This document shows, piece after piece, positions 46,262 through 58,381 of a stretch of DNA of 64,000 bases (positions within the stretch are counted from its first letter, which is position 1; every line of letters begins with the position of its first letter). Origin of the DNA: Climacteris rufus (taxonomy: Eukaryota > Chordata > Aves > Passeriformes > Climacteridae); NCBI GenBank assembly GCA_013398175.1, contig VZRZ01008263.1:328142-392141 (forward strand), in the 5' to 3' direction. Below the pieces are notes generated by a model. That model made no database searches and had not been told where the DNA came from. It saw only the letters and a list, made by a program, of their open reading frames with translations. The position numbers were made by a program, and so were the translations under genes.

Positions 46262-49200
46262 GTGAGGTAGCACCTGAGTCCTTCCAAATGTGTTCTTTAA
46301 CAGGAGTACCTTATCAAATGCTCCTGATCTCTCCATGCCAAATGTGTTATGATCAATTGCTGAATCATCTGAGGGATTCAGGGTAACCTGTTCCTCAGAA
46401 CCACATGTCTTGCCTTAACCAACTAAATACTTGTATTTATGAATGGTCTGTAACACACCTGAGAACCTTCAGGCACATGGAAGTACAATGTCAATAATGC
46501 CTGTCAGACAAACATTCACTTGGATAGGTGCTGCTGGCTGTGCTTAAACTAAGACCTTTATAAGTGTGGGGCTATCACACAGCGTAGATGTTCCTGAGAA
46601 ATCTGAGACATTCTGCAGTTTATGGAAATCCTAATGACTTCTAAAATATATTATTAGATTTAAATAGAGTTTAGGACTTGCTGTTTTTTCATCTTGGATG
46701 AAGGCATGTGGCTGAAGTGTAATTAGTACACTTGCTTCACAGATTGGAAAAGTAATTACAAATTTAATTCCTAAGCCTTATCAAATTTTCGCTCCCCAAC
46801 TTTTTTGTGAAATATACTCAACAGAAATCATATCTCATGCTGCTATTAGTGGTTTTATGTGAGATATATAGTATTTTGTCTTTTGAGCTGTAGAACTTCT
46901 CCTGAACACTCATCCCAAAGTTTTCATGCAGAAAGCCTAAAGAAGCATGATAGTATTCTACAAGGAGTTTTTTCAATATTTTGAACTCTCATTTATTTCT
47001 TATTTACTGGAAACTTGTTTGTGTGTTTTTCTCTATAGAAACACACAGAAGTAAACACACATATGGAAGAACTGTGGCTAAAACCAGAAAGGAAGTGGGC
47101 TTCCAGCCCCCATTTTTGCTTGTGTTAAGATTTCAAACACTCCACCCATCCCTCAGAGAAAAAAAAAAACAAACACAACTCCACCCCCCCACAAAAAACG
47201 AAACAAAAAAACCACAACCAACCAAAAAAAACCCCCACAGCACCTTCATCCTTAAACATGAAAAAATCTAAACTTCTTTGAAAATAAATTGAATATGTGG
47301 GACAGACATGGAGTTGATATTTTTAAGGTATCTTTAGTTTTATTTCTAATATGATCACATTTATCTCTTAAAAATATAAGCAGTTACAAGTCTGAAATGA
47401 AAGCTACTTGGAACGAGAAAATTGTATTTTTCCACTAAAGAAATGATATTTTTCTGTTAAAGAAATGCAATGTTCCATCATCTTCAAATTTTCAAGTCAG
47501 AAAAAGGAATTTAAAAGTGTTGGTTTCAACGGGAGGTGTCAGCTTTCTGGGAAGCGGGTGTTGGGACAAAGTCTCCTTCTGAATTCTAGATAATATACCT
47601 TTGTTTTCATTCCTCTCTTTTTCAGTAGCAGAAGAAAGGATGCAAAGATCAGTTCTGACCTTCTATGTACACAGTCTCTGATCTGGAGATTAGCTGTGAA
47701 ATCCTTCAGAGAGCCCTCGAAATGAGAGAGACATTATTGCACAGGGGCCTGACTTTCCCCTGGACTAATACATGGATATGGATATATACTCTTGAACTTC
47801 AACTAAAGCCTAGATAAATATTTACTAATCTGATTACAGTTTATTTGGCAGTGAATTTAGAAGCAGAAGCAACAGTATTTCTTTAACAACAGTTTCTAAT
47901 GTGTTTTGTTTTGTTTTATTTTTTAAACGTACTGCACAGACTGTCTTTTAAGCATTGAGACAGCAGGAAAGCGAATTTACTGGCAAACTACTTGAGACCT
48001 ACCTAACATGTAGGTGGCGTGTGACATAAACACAAAATGTATGACATTATTTCTTAAATATGTTATCATTTAATCTATGCTCAAAATTGGAGGGGTACCT
48101 CTGTTGTGAATTCTTCCACACTGTAAGCTGTGGGGCAGTGTGATAGCTCAGCACACAGTCTATCTGAAACTGAGATTCTGAGTCAGTGTTGCACCCTCCC
48201 CAGCAGACTTGGGATGGAGATGACCACATGTGTGAGTTACAATGACAGAAGGCCCTGCAAACCAATGAATTACATTGCATTAAAACTATTTGCTGTCCCC
48301 TTTTGAGATTCAGCTTGGAAGAAAGTAAATAAAATATATGTAGGTGCAGAAGTGTTGCTTTGTAACTCAAAAGGGATTTATAAACCTGAGCAGAACTAGA
48401 GGAGAAAAACCAAAACCTGCAGGCAAAAAAATCACACAAATATCCAGTTACTTGGTTTGCTGCTATGATACATAACTGGGTATTAACATTTTTTATCGGT
48501 GTAAGTAGTATTTAGGAGGCTTGGACAGTATCTTTAAAATATGACTCCCAAAACATACAGACAGGGAGAAAGTCTTCATTTCTTCTTTTGTTTTGTTTTC
48601 TAAGAGATCTCCAGTTTTGTAGTCACACGCCCTGTTTGCAGAGTGCAGTAGTTTTGATTGACATTTTTAGCACTAGGACAGAGCAGGAATCACCAAAAAA
48701 CCCCATCAAGATCTTGAAAGTGGTGATATTTCAATGAATGTTCTGCATAAGGTCGCTTAAAAACGCAATCAAAATCCTTTTCTATCCGCTATGGTGAAAT
48801 CAGCCCAGTATTAGCTCAGCTATTTACCTAACTCGGGTTGAATTTAATTCTTCTGTAAAGGGCTTTGATTTAACCTTTAGCAAATCCTGCACCCAGTCAT
48901 TAAGAGCAGTGAAACAGATAGTCTGTTCAGAAGAATAAGGAAAGAACAGAGTGCAGAACACTGTATCAAAAAAAAAAGGAAAGGAATCTGACTGGGCTGA
49001 TCCAACAGGATGTTCAAATTAGGCCGACATTTTGTAGGGCTGCCTCATTAACTTTATGGTAAAGAATGAATTCTGATTGAGCATAGATCTGTGAATCGGG
49101 CAAGTAGTTCTTCCCAGTATGCTTAAATTTTGCTAAGATTTCCTTTTTCCTTTTCTCCATCCTTTCTTTGAATAGAACTTGGGACACCCCAGTGATGGCA

Positions 49201-50211
49201 AGGAAAGATTTGGCAGCCCGGGAGATGCTGTCAAGGCAGATCTTAGGACAGCCAGTGAAAAGGGGAAGTCCCAGTACATAGTGCATCTTATTTGGCACTG
49301 AAGGGAGAACAAAAGTGCATTACATACCAGGAAATAGCAAAACCAGTGGAAAACCAGGACCGTGCATTTACTTGATAGATTCTTACAAGGAGAACTGTTT
49401 TAAAAATCTCCATGTCTATACCCCTCTACTAAGTGTTTATTTATACTGGAAGATTAACTTAAGTAATTATACACCCAGAGATAGAGGTATGTAGCTCTCT
49501 TTGTGGCACTCCTAGTGAAGAAACAGAATCTTTTGCAAACTAACACCACTTCTGCTGACTGCAGTACTGGATTCCTGCCTGGGGTGTTACCAACCTAGCT
49601 AATGACTCCCTGCCAAGGTAGATGATTCTCTCTTAAACACGCTGATGGCTTTTTTTAGAAAAATAAGGTCATTGTTAAACTATTCTACTGAACAAGTTCT
49701 GATGTCACAGCAATTTGGGACATCAGTCAATGAGTGTTCCTTTTAATTAGTGCTAAAGTCCTTGTGTTGTGTGAGCTCTTGCAAGTGGAACTTAGCCAAG
49801 AAGGCTTTAAAAAGATGTTGACATTGAATATCAGAATTTAAGACATTTTTTGCCAAACTTGAGCTAAATTAGAAAACAGAAGGAAAGTTCTACCTTAGTT
49901 CAAGAGCTAATCTTTCGCATTTTGATGCCTTCTTGGTGCTTTTTGTGAGTTTATACGACTGAAGGTAAAACTAGGCACAATAAAAAATTTATACAATTTG
50001 TCTTACTTTGTGAAAGTATAAATGAAGCCTCTGTGTAGGTCTATTCTGTAAAAAATTAATATTTTGACAATATTTTATTTAGTTGTTCTCTGTTAGTGAC
50101 AAAATATCGTGTCCCAAGGCCATGTGCACTCATATATAGGCTGAGTATCCAGAACTGCAATCCTTGCAGAGCTGACTGCTGCTTCCTGAATGTCTCTTTT
50201 TTATGGTACAG
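46262..50211 (+). other. CCDC162-like intron, about 4 kb
   Basis: The flanking exons agree in phase directly (0 to 0), so no further exon is needed. It includes an A/C-rich low-complexity patch at about 47160-47240. An acceptor-like site at 47038 followed by KHTEVNTHMEELWLKPERKW is exon-like but has no usable donor. Confidence 0.5.
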
Positions 50212-50403
50212 GTCCACAGCACTCAGTTCGTGGAGTTTGCAGAGGTGGAAGACCATGACAGCTCTCAGACTAGTGAGGAGGGATTTATTCACACACAGGA
50301 CCAGTGGGGGGTTTACATAGTATATGATGTGAATTTAGAGGACCCAAAGGAGATTGGGAACAGCTGCTGCTTGTGACCAGCCAGTACATTAAGAAAGATA
50401 AAA
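50212..50403 (+). pseudogene. CCDC162: CCDC162-like exon with 1-base frameshift
   Basis: Acceptor TTTTATGGTACAG|GTC and donor GATAAAA|GTAAGA. VHSTQFVEFAEVEDHDSSQT, then EEGFIHTQDQWGVYIVYDVN and LEDPKEIG are open, then the frame stops at TGA 50374-50376. From the G-run at 50356-50358 the next frame reads EQLLLVTSQYIKKDK to the donor and leaves phase 1, which the exon at 52927 requires. One missing G explains both facts. Confidence 0.78.
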
Positions 50404-51329
50404 GTAAGATATCCACAGGTCCAAACCTGATACTTCAGGTTGCTGTTTTCAAGGTAGGCTGAGCCCATGACATCTTGAATTGTTGCTGTACTTCTGCAAG
50501 ACCATGTGCTGACTGGATTTCTGGGACCTTTCTTTATCCTTCCAGTTATTTCAGTGATGAATGGGCTACAAAGACTTAACTGAACATGTGGAATTGGTTG
50601 TCACATATTGTTAATGTCACAGTTTTGCACTTTTTCAGGGTCACAGACATCAAAGTCACCCTGGAGGGAATAATAACACAGAAGGGACATTTACTGATGT
50701 AGTTAAGTAATATAATGAGCAAGCACATCTTCAAGGCACAGAGAGTTGGAAAAGAAAAATGTTAATTGTTTCTGAATGTCTCTTAATTAATGTATTGGAT
50801 TGCTTTTTCCACAGAACTATATTTAACTTCTCACTACTTTTAAACTTTTCTCAGTTGTAAATAAGAATTCACAAATTATTTGATGTTCCAGATTTCCCTT
50901 TTTTTTTTTTTAATAGGACAGTCTGAGTTAAGGGAGACTATTACAGATTTCAAAAAAACAATCAGCTGTACTTCTAGATGAGTTTGGAGGAAGAAGTTTG
51001 GAAATGTAGAAAGTATGAGGGGAGCATCGTTAGAAAACAGTGAATAAAAGGCCCAAACACATATGATTTTCTTGCATAAAATATCTCTTAAATCACTGGG
51101 ATTACTTCCTGAATAGATAGGATAATGTTTTTGATGTTTTCATATGCTTGCCTAAAATTAGATGTTCTGACAGAATGCAGGGGAGACCTAAGGATAAAGG
51201 TGACCAAAAACCTGTGAATGCCTAAATGCCTGCTTGGGCCTCCTTTGAAGTCACCTGAAGGTCTGTGAACCTTTTCCTGGAGCATCTTTCATGTGAAGAG
51301 AAGGAATGAAGAAGAGAGGCCCAGATTCT

Positions 51330-51590
51330 TCTTGGCAGTCCCCACCATAAGGACCAAAGGCACTGGGCACAAACTGAAACACATGACATTCCATCTGAAC
51401 ATAAAAAAACATTTTTAACTGTGAAGGTTGTCAAGCACTGGTGCAGGTTGCCAAGAGGCTGGTGGAGATATTCAAAATCTGCCTGGACACAGTCTTAGGC
51501 AACCCATCCTTATGTGACCCTGCCTGGGAGGAGAGAGTTGGCTCGGTGACCTTCAGAGATCCCTTCCAACCTCAGCCATTTGTGATTCTG
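51330..51590 (+). mobile_element. CR1 LINE 3' fragment, plus orientation
   Basis: It contains ACTGTGAAGGTTGTCAAGCA, TGCAGGTTGCCAAGAGGCTG and GATCCCTTCCAACCTCAGCC then ATTTGTGATTCTGT, the standard CR1 3' end. Most of it is repeated at 51947-52140 within the duplication. Confidence 0.88.
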
Positions 51591-52372
51591 TCACCACAGG
51601 AGGAAGGCTACTGAATGAGTCTGGAATAGCAGATCCTCTCTTTATGGGTCACTTAATTATCACCCTCACACAGTACACGTGAGGACTGATCACATACAAC
51701 TTGCCCTAGCTCCTTATGCTCCTGCTTATTATGGTTGCCTTCTGTTGCCATGGACCCAAACATCATTTTCGTGTTGACTCTCCAGTGATCATGAACTTGA
51801 AATGGCTCTCTCATCCGGCTTTGTCAGAGGTTGGGGGGTTGTCTTGGAATTTTCTCCCATCACTGTCACCAAGTAACAAATAGGCGGACAATTAAGGCCA
51901 TCAGCTCCTTTGTGAAAAACAAAAGAAGTAGGCTTGGGTGGGGACNAACATAAAAAACCATTTTTAACTGTGAAGGTTGTCAAGCACTGGTGCAGGTTGC
52001 CAAGAGGCTGGTGGAGATATTCAAAATCTGCCTGGACACAGTCTTGGGCAACCCATCCTTATGTGACCCTGCCTGGGAGGAGAGAGTTGGCTCGGTGACC
52101 TTCAGAGATCCCTTCCAACCTCAGCCATTTGTGATTCTGTCACCACAGGAGGAAGGCTACTGAATGAGTCTGGAATAGCAGATCCTCTCTTTATGGGTCA
52201 CTTAATTATCACCCTCACACAGTACACGTGAGGACTGATCACATACAACTTGCCCTAGCTCCTTATGCTCCTGCTTATTATGGTTGCTTTCTGTTGCCAT
52301 GGACCCAAACATCATTTTCGTGTTGAGTCTCCAGTGATCATGAACTTCAAATGGCTCTCTCATCCGGCTTTG
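51398..52372. repeat. 426-base direct duplication with one N between copies
   Basis: Bases 51398-51823 recur at 51947-52372 with a constant offset of 549 and about five substitutions noticed. The N at 51946 sits exactly where copy 2 begins. The 122 bases between the copies are unique. An allelic contig placed beside its partner explains this better than a real tandem repeat. Confidence 0.88.
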
Positions 52373-52926
52373 AAAAGTAAGACCAAGTCTGGAGCTGGAG
52401 CTGCTGCAACTTCTTTTATCTATGCCATGGCTGATTTTTAACTCTGCAGCTCTAAACTTTTCAGATATCTTAGTAAAATTTACCTTGGAGTAGTCTGTGC
52501 TGCTTTTCATTGATCTCAGGGTGAAGGTGAAGGGATGAAGATGACACCAACAGGATTTGGTGCTGTGAAAAATTAAGTTTCTCTTCACTTTCTTCCTCTA
52601 TGTGTGTTTTCTTGTGTTTTCTCTAGTTTTGTCTTGATGTGGGTCCTTTGAACTTGAACTTCACAGAGAATATTTGTTAAAAGATGATGGAAGAGATATA
52701 TTTAAACCAAATGGCTGATGCACTTGTTCTTTTCCATGCAGAATACTCTGGGGAGCACCAAAGCTTATGGAACTTGAACTCTTTTCCTGGGCTGGAGTTC
52801 CCTGCAAACAAAAACCACAACCCTGTGCTATAAATAAACAAAATTACCACAAGCCCTGGGACTGCAGGCATGTGGAAATCCCTGTGATACCAACATCTGC
52901 TTGTTTTCTTTTTTTGTGTGTATTAG

Positions 52927-53057
52927 GCAACATAATTTGTGAGCAATTCAGTGGCAGAAAGCCCATCCTTGGCTGGGCACATGCCTCTGTGGATCAAAGT
53001 GCTAGGCTGCTTGACCTCTGGACTTGTGAAACTGCTCTCTTGGAAAAAAAATGCCAG
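52927..53057 (+). pseudogene. CCDC162: CCDC162-like exon, intact
   Basis: Acceptor GTGTGTATTAG|GCA and donor TGCCAG|GTACAG. After two leading bases it is open as NIICEQFSGRKPILGWAHAS, then VDQSARLLDLWTCETALLEK and KCQ. It leaves phase 0. Confidence 0.72.
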
Positions 53058-55254
53058 GTACAGAAGCTTTTCTTGGTTTGAAAACAGTTATTTGCAATCA
53101 GTTCACTTCAGGTTGTGTAAGATTTCCTTTCAAAAATGTTTCCTGTTGTGTATACATACAGAGTCAGCAACCATATATATTCTATAAATATGATTCTATA
53201 TATACTATACATTTATTTCTTCATTGTTGTTTAATCTGAGAAAAAAATGCCATGCTTCATTATGTAGTTAAAAGAAACAACAACAAACAAGCCATCACTA
53301 AAATGTGTATTAAGCAAAGTGTAGCATTGTTATTCACCAGGGCTGCTGCATATCCTGAGGGCTTTCCCCTTCTTCTCCCTGAATCCAGAGGAGTGACTGT
53401 ATTTTGCAATGGCCCACGGAAGCACACAGGGTTTCTGCCCAAAGATTTCAGTGTTGAAAGATGAAGATGAGACAAGTCCAGAGGAATGGACCCAGAGCAG
53501 CTTGGAAGTGTATTTCTGTCTAGGGGACTGGCAGTCTCAAGGACAATGCTGTGAGTCAGGAAGTGGAAAGGAGCAGATAAACCACTTCAGAAGCAGGGAG
53601 AAAAGGCACTAATTGAGGTCGTCTTCACACACTTGAAATGTTTTGTTCTCACTCCTGGAGTAGCACAGGGCACTCTCAAAATAGGAATGGTAGAGGGTGT
53701 TAGGGAATCTCCTGTGTACCCTTGAAGAGGCTTTAAATAGAAAACCTTTTAAAACTAAAAGTATGTAACTTAGGAAATCTCCTATGGCCACTCTACTGTT
53801 TTCATAGGGGGGGTTGTGTTACAGAGCTATATAAAATACTGTCTAATTGCACAGTTCACTAACCTTCTGCCCTCATCCCAAGAGACTTCACTTTCCATTG
53901 CTGTACCTTTGGTACCTTTGTGAACCTACTTTCATTTGTATCATGAGTCTTCTGTATAAGGAAACTTGCTTTGTTTTTTAAAGGAAAAAACTCCAGCTGG
54001 AGAAGAATGAAACCTCTGCAGCAACAATACAGTAATTCTCTTCCAAAACGATCAAAGAGTATATTCTGGGATTGCTCTCACAACCCAGCTATCTAGGCAG
54101 GACAATGTACAGATGTGCTGTTGCTGGAGGTCTCTTGCTTTTAGCTGAAATGGAATGGAAATGGGTCTCACTAGCTTTGTTTCCATCTGGGACAGAGTTC
54201 ATGCAAAGAATGAGGAAACAATAGCACTTTGTCCAGCAGCTTAGCTTAGCCAATAGAAAACTTCTAATGTCTATTGCTCAAGCACTCTCTTAGCTTTCTT
54301 ATAACAGTTCAGGTAAGACCTGCCTACATCAGAGAACCTGAGTGTTGAAATCTGCATTCTCAGCAAACGAGTTACCTCCTAAGCCTTTCTGCGTCTTCCT
54401 CTTCTACACTCTTTTGGTTTCAGTAATGTAAGGTTTCAGTACTTTTCCCATGAAAAGTAATGGGAATGCTTTTGTACTTAAGTGTCAATGCAAAAGAGTC
54501 AGATGCAGCTCACTGCATATTGACCTTACTGGTATGTCCAAAAAGAAGAGCACTAGATGTTCACATTTTAATCCCGTAATTCCCATTTGACCAAAAAGTA
54601 CTACAATGTCATCTCAAGAGTTCATGCATGCCATTGTGTTTGGAACATTTATTTTTCTGACCTAAGCTGTGGGAATTTGTAATTAAATTTTTTATTAAAA
54701 AAAAAACTTAGCAGCTATTCTTGGTAGAGGAGCCTAAAGAGGGCTTGAGTGTTTGTACATCTTCAAGTAATTTGGAGTTTCTCCAACAAATATAAAGTAA
54801 CAGTGACAGTCACTGACAAATGTAGTAATGGAAAGTCTTGGAAGTGTCAGCAGGTTTCATGTTGAGGGAAATGGAGTTTTTCAATTATATGAGAATGAAC
54901 TCATTGTTGAAAGAAGTAGGCGTCTTTAAAGCAGTAAGTACACTGACTGTTACTTTTTAAAAACAAAAATGTGTAGAATAAAAATCTTCATGTTTTGGTA
55001 GAAAAAACCCCAAATGTTAACGTCACAAGATTTGGAAGAAATTTCTCCTGTGTCTCGTTTATTCTATGTTCTGTTCTTGAGCCTTCTGATGAAGCATTCA
55101 ATAATATCCTAGCATGATGCTGCATCAGGTTACTCTTGGTTTGAGGCAGTAACCTCCATGTTCAGAAGTCTCTTCCCAACAAATAATCAATATTTGGGCA
55201 AATAAACATTTCTAACTGTGTTTAAGAATATCTCTTCAGCTTCTGTATGTTTAG

Positions 55255-55437
55255 TTTGAAGCTTATCAGAATGCTTGGGACCCAGAGGAAAGATTCACTT
55301 TGGCCCCAGCAATGACTGACATCATGCATAAACATTCAGGGTTTGACCTCGAGCTTCAAAGTCTGTCAACACCTACAAAGATGAATGTCTGTGTCTGCAA
55401 CTTCACCGCACTGCTGAGGGACATAGCAAACCAACAA
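55255..55437 (+). pseudogene. CCDC162: CCDC162-like exon, intact
   Basis: Acceptor TCTGTATGTTTAG|TTT and donor CAACAA|GTAGGT. It is exactly 61 open codons: FEAYQNAWDPEERFTLAPAM, then TDIMHKHSGFDLELQSLSTP, ending FTALLRDIANQQ. Phase 0 in and out. Confidence 0.75.
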
Positions 55438-55995
55438 GTAGGTTGAATTCACAGAAGAACCATCTTGGGCAAGTAGGTGAAATCCATAATGGGAAACTTT
55501 GACTAAAGCCTGCATGGGTTTACAATGTTTAGATGGGTCAATACTAACTTAAAATTAAGTCCGTGGGTGTTTTGTAAATAGAAGGCCTGAAGCTCAAGAG
55601 CGGAAACCTATCATTTCCTCAACATAAGAAACAGAACACTGGAAACATTGCAGAGTTTCATATGTTGAAACAGTGTTCTGCTATTGTTTGAGACAAATAG
55701 AAATAGTAGTTGAGAGGCATGGAAGGTAAATAAAATGATAATCTAATTTTTTTCTGTAATGCAGTGGATAAGGAACTAGTAATGTTTAGACTAAGAGAGG
55801 AGACTTTAAAGAGAATATAAACAAAGCCTGTACTTTGTAGTGTACTTTGAAAAAATTCAGATATCTGTGAATCCTGTGCTAATAATTAAAGCACAGCATT
55901 TCAAATCTTCACATTTTTCTTCAGGTCTAGAAAACTGCCTCAGCTTTCCTCTGTATCCTGCCACGGTATTTCCTTTCTCTGAGCTTTGATTTCAG

Positions 55996-56230
55996 AGGCT
56001 GCAGGTTGGGAAGCTTAATCAGCTAACTTTTGTAACTTGGCTTTTAGTCCACAAACAGAAGTTGGGGTTTTGGTACAAGAGGCTACTGTTGTGCTGCTGC
56101 TGCCACCAGTCCTACCATATTGCTAGCAATAAAAATGGAATGTTGCCGGCATCACTGGAGCTCAAATTTTGTTTTGAAACAATACGAAAGATTGAAAATA
56201 ATTTTAGCATGAATGATTCATCTCGAGTGG
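55996..56230 (+). pseudogene. CCDC162: Probable CCDC162-like exon, 3' border uncertain
   Basis: Acceptor TTTGATTTCAG|AGG continues the phase of the previous exon. It is open as RLQVGKLNQLTFVTWLLVHK, then QKLGFWYKRLLL and later LKFCFETIRKIENNFSMNDS. The donor CGAGTGG|GTACAT (56231) is plausible, but its phase does not lead directly into the exon at 58297, which suggests another exon or a lesion between. The frame stays open past the donor to 56322. Confidence 0.5.
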
Positions 56231-56419
56231 GTACATATATAATTGACGTGAAAAGTTTTATATATATAAAAATATTTTTTCTAGCTTATGTTTACATTAA
56301 AAATAGTTGGGTTTTGCCTTGATTTCGATCTATATGTGAATTTTAATGTCATTGTGTTTATTGATAAGTTTTAGGTAGAGGCCCAGAGGGAATATGTCCA
56401 CTTGCTTGCTTCTTTTAGA

Positions 56420-57380
56420 AGCTTCCCCCCGTGTCCAACAGAGCCAATGCCAGCCAGCTCCAAGATGGACCCACTGCTGGTCAGTGCCGAGCCCCTCAGT
56501 GATGGTGGTAGTCCCTCTGGGATAAAAGATTTGAGAAGGGAGAAAAACACCTGTGCAACAGCAAGTGCAGCCAGAGAGAGGAGTGAGAAAAAACAGCGCT
56601 GCAGACACCGAGGTCAGTGAAGGAGGGGGAGAAGGCGCTCCAGGTGCTGGAGCAGAGTTTCCCCTGCAGCCCGTGGTGCAGACCATGGTGAGGCAGGATG
56701 TCCCCCTGCAGCCCATGGAGGTCCATGGTCGAGCTTTGATCCACCTGCAGCCCTTGCAGGACCCCACACCAGAGGAGGTGGATTCTTGAAAGAGGCTGGG
56801 AGCCTGTGGGAAGCCTGTGCTGGAGCACATCCTGGCAGGAGTGGAGAGAGGAGCCCAAACTGGAGCAGGTTTGCTGGCAGGACTTGTGACCCTGTGGGGA
56901 ATCCACGTTGGAGTGGTTTGAGAAGAACTGCAACCTGTGGAAAGGATTTAGGTTGGAGAATGTTTTGGAGGACTGTCTCCTGCAGGAGGGACCCCATACA
57001 AGGGAATAGCGTGAGGAGTCCTCCCACTGAAGAGGAAGGAGTGGCAAAGACAACATGTGATAACCTGATTGCAACTCCCATTGCCCGTCCCCTTGCCCCG
57101 CTGGTAGGGGGAGGTAGAGAAAATCAGGAATGGAGTTGAACCTAGAAAGAAGGGAGGGGTGGAAAGAAGATGTTTAAAGACTTGGTTTTCTTTCTCATTG
57201 TACTACTCCTATTTTGAATGGTAATAGATTAATTTTCCTCAAGTCAAGTCTGTTTTGCCTAAGACAGTAACTGGTTCCTATCTCTGCCCATGAGAATTTG
57301 TTATATTCTCTGTACCCTGTCCTGCTGAGGAGGAGAGTGATAGAGCAGCCTGGTGGGCACCTGGCATCTAGTCATAACAT
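56420..57380 (+). mobile_element. LTR of an avian ERVL-type element, plus orientation, 5' end unclear
   Basis: The sequence carries the hallmark order of a long avian ERVL LTR: GCCAGCTCCAAGATGGACCC, then repeated CCCTGCAGCCC.TGG units, then AACTCCCATTGCCCGTCCCC, GAGGAGAGTGATAGAGCAGC and GGTGGGCACCTGGCATCTAG. It ends near CATAACA (about 57379). The usual TGTTATGG start is missing, so the left end is truncated or diverged. Long minus-strand ORFs here (56330-57081) reflect repeat composition. No viral gene is present. Confidence 0.75.
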
Positions 57381-58296
57381 TGACTGCGAAAATTTTAGGA
57401 TCCAACAGCTGAAAGTAAGATTGTAATAAGGAGATAAATTGATTCCTCCCCCACCAGCTTTACACTGCCCTTTCATGACAATGGATTTGGTAATTGCATC
57501 CTGCAGTGCACTGGGGCATTAGTATTCCTAATAGTGTTCCTATGGGTACAGAATATTAAACAGTAATGATGGAAGTAATTACTGAGGCTTGCCTGGCCTC
57601 AGGGTCGCTGCATCAGTACCCTGGCCTGGTATTACAACTTTCCCTTCCCTTTGGCCACAGTCTGTGACTGGTTTGAGTACAGCTGCCCAGTTGGATGTGT
57701 GTGCACTGTGATTGCACACGTGGAGCCCACACATTACCTGCCCCTCATTCCCAGTTCTGCAGCTGTGCAACAGCATGGGTTATGCACAGGAGCCACAGAG
57801 CAGCTGATGCACACCCAGAAGCCAAGAGCTCCTTGCTTCAAGTCCCTTCTGGCTTCCTGCCTCTGTTTTGAGCCCCTCACCCTTATGCCTCCCCCCACAG
57901 ATATTGTGATTTTCTGTTGGTTATCTGAGGATTTACTTCCAAGTGCAGGCAGTTTTAATGGGCAGGCATAGTCACAGTAGACGTGACAATGTGGTTAATA
58001 AACCATGTCAGCTAGTGAAAGACAATTTGAAACATTTTCTGTTTTCATTAGCAAATGAGACTACTTAGATGTGTTTCAACATAATTATGTTTATTAAGGC
58101 TTCAGATCTATTTTCAGATTTGATGTCTGATGTGCACTAAAGCATTGCAATTTATTTTTGCAAATGAAGCTATTGCAAGGTTTGTTACACAAACAATTTA
58201 TCAAAGCCTTATTTGAGGCCTATTTTTTCTTTCTTTGTTGGTTTTAAGTTCTTCTTTTAGGAACATTTATTAGTTAGAGTTTCACCCTTCTCTTAG

Positions 58297-58381
58297 TTTG
58301 GTGTGCTCAATCTCCAAAGCTCTTGAATGTATCTACGAGAATTCCACAGCATCTGCAGACCAAAACCAGAGAGTAAAGCAG
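58297..58381 (+). pseudogene. CCDC162: CCDC162-like exon, intact
   Basis: Acceptor CCTTCTCTTAG|TTTG and donor AAGCAG|GTAATC. After one leading base it is open as LVCSISKALECIYENSTASA, then DQNQRVKQ. It leaves phase 0, matching the exon at 60121. Confidence 0.68.

Noticed and set aside
47039..47125. Acceptor followed by KHTEVNTHMEELWLKPERKW
   Set aside because: There is no donor in a usable phase, and the exons at 46261 and 50212 already join in phase.
52202..52588. 128-codon minus-strand ORF
   Set aside because: It overlaps the duplicated block, has no recognisable motif, and one part exists twice only because of the single-N join.
56330..57081. Minus-strand ORFs of 155-192 codons and plus ORF at 56786-57139
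   Set aside because: They lie wholly in an ERVL-type LTR whose CTGCAG/CCCTGCAGCCC units stay open in several frames; not host or viral genes.
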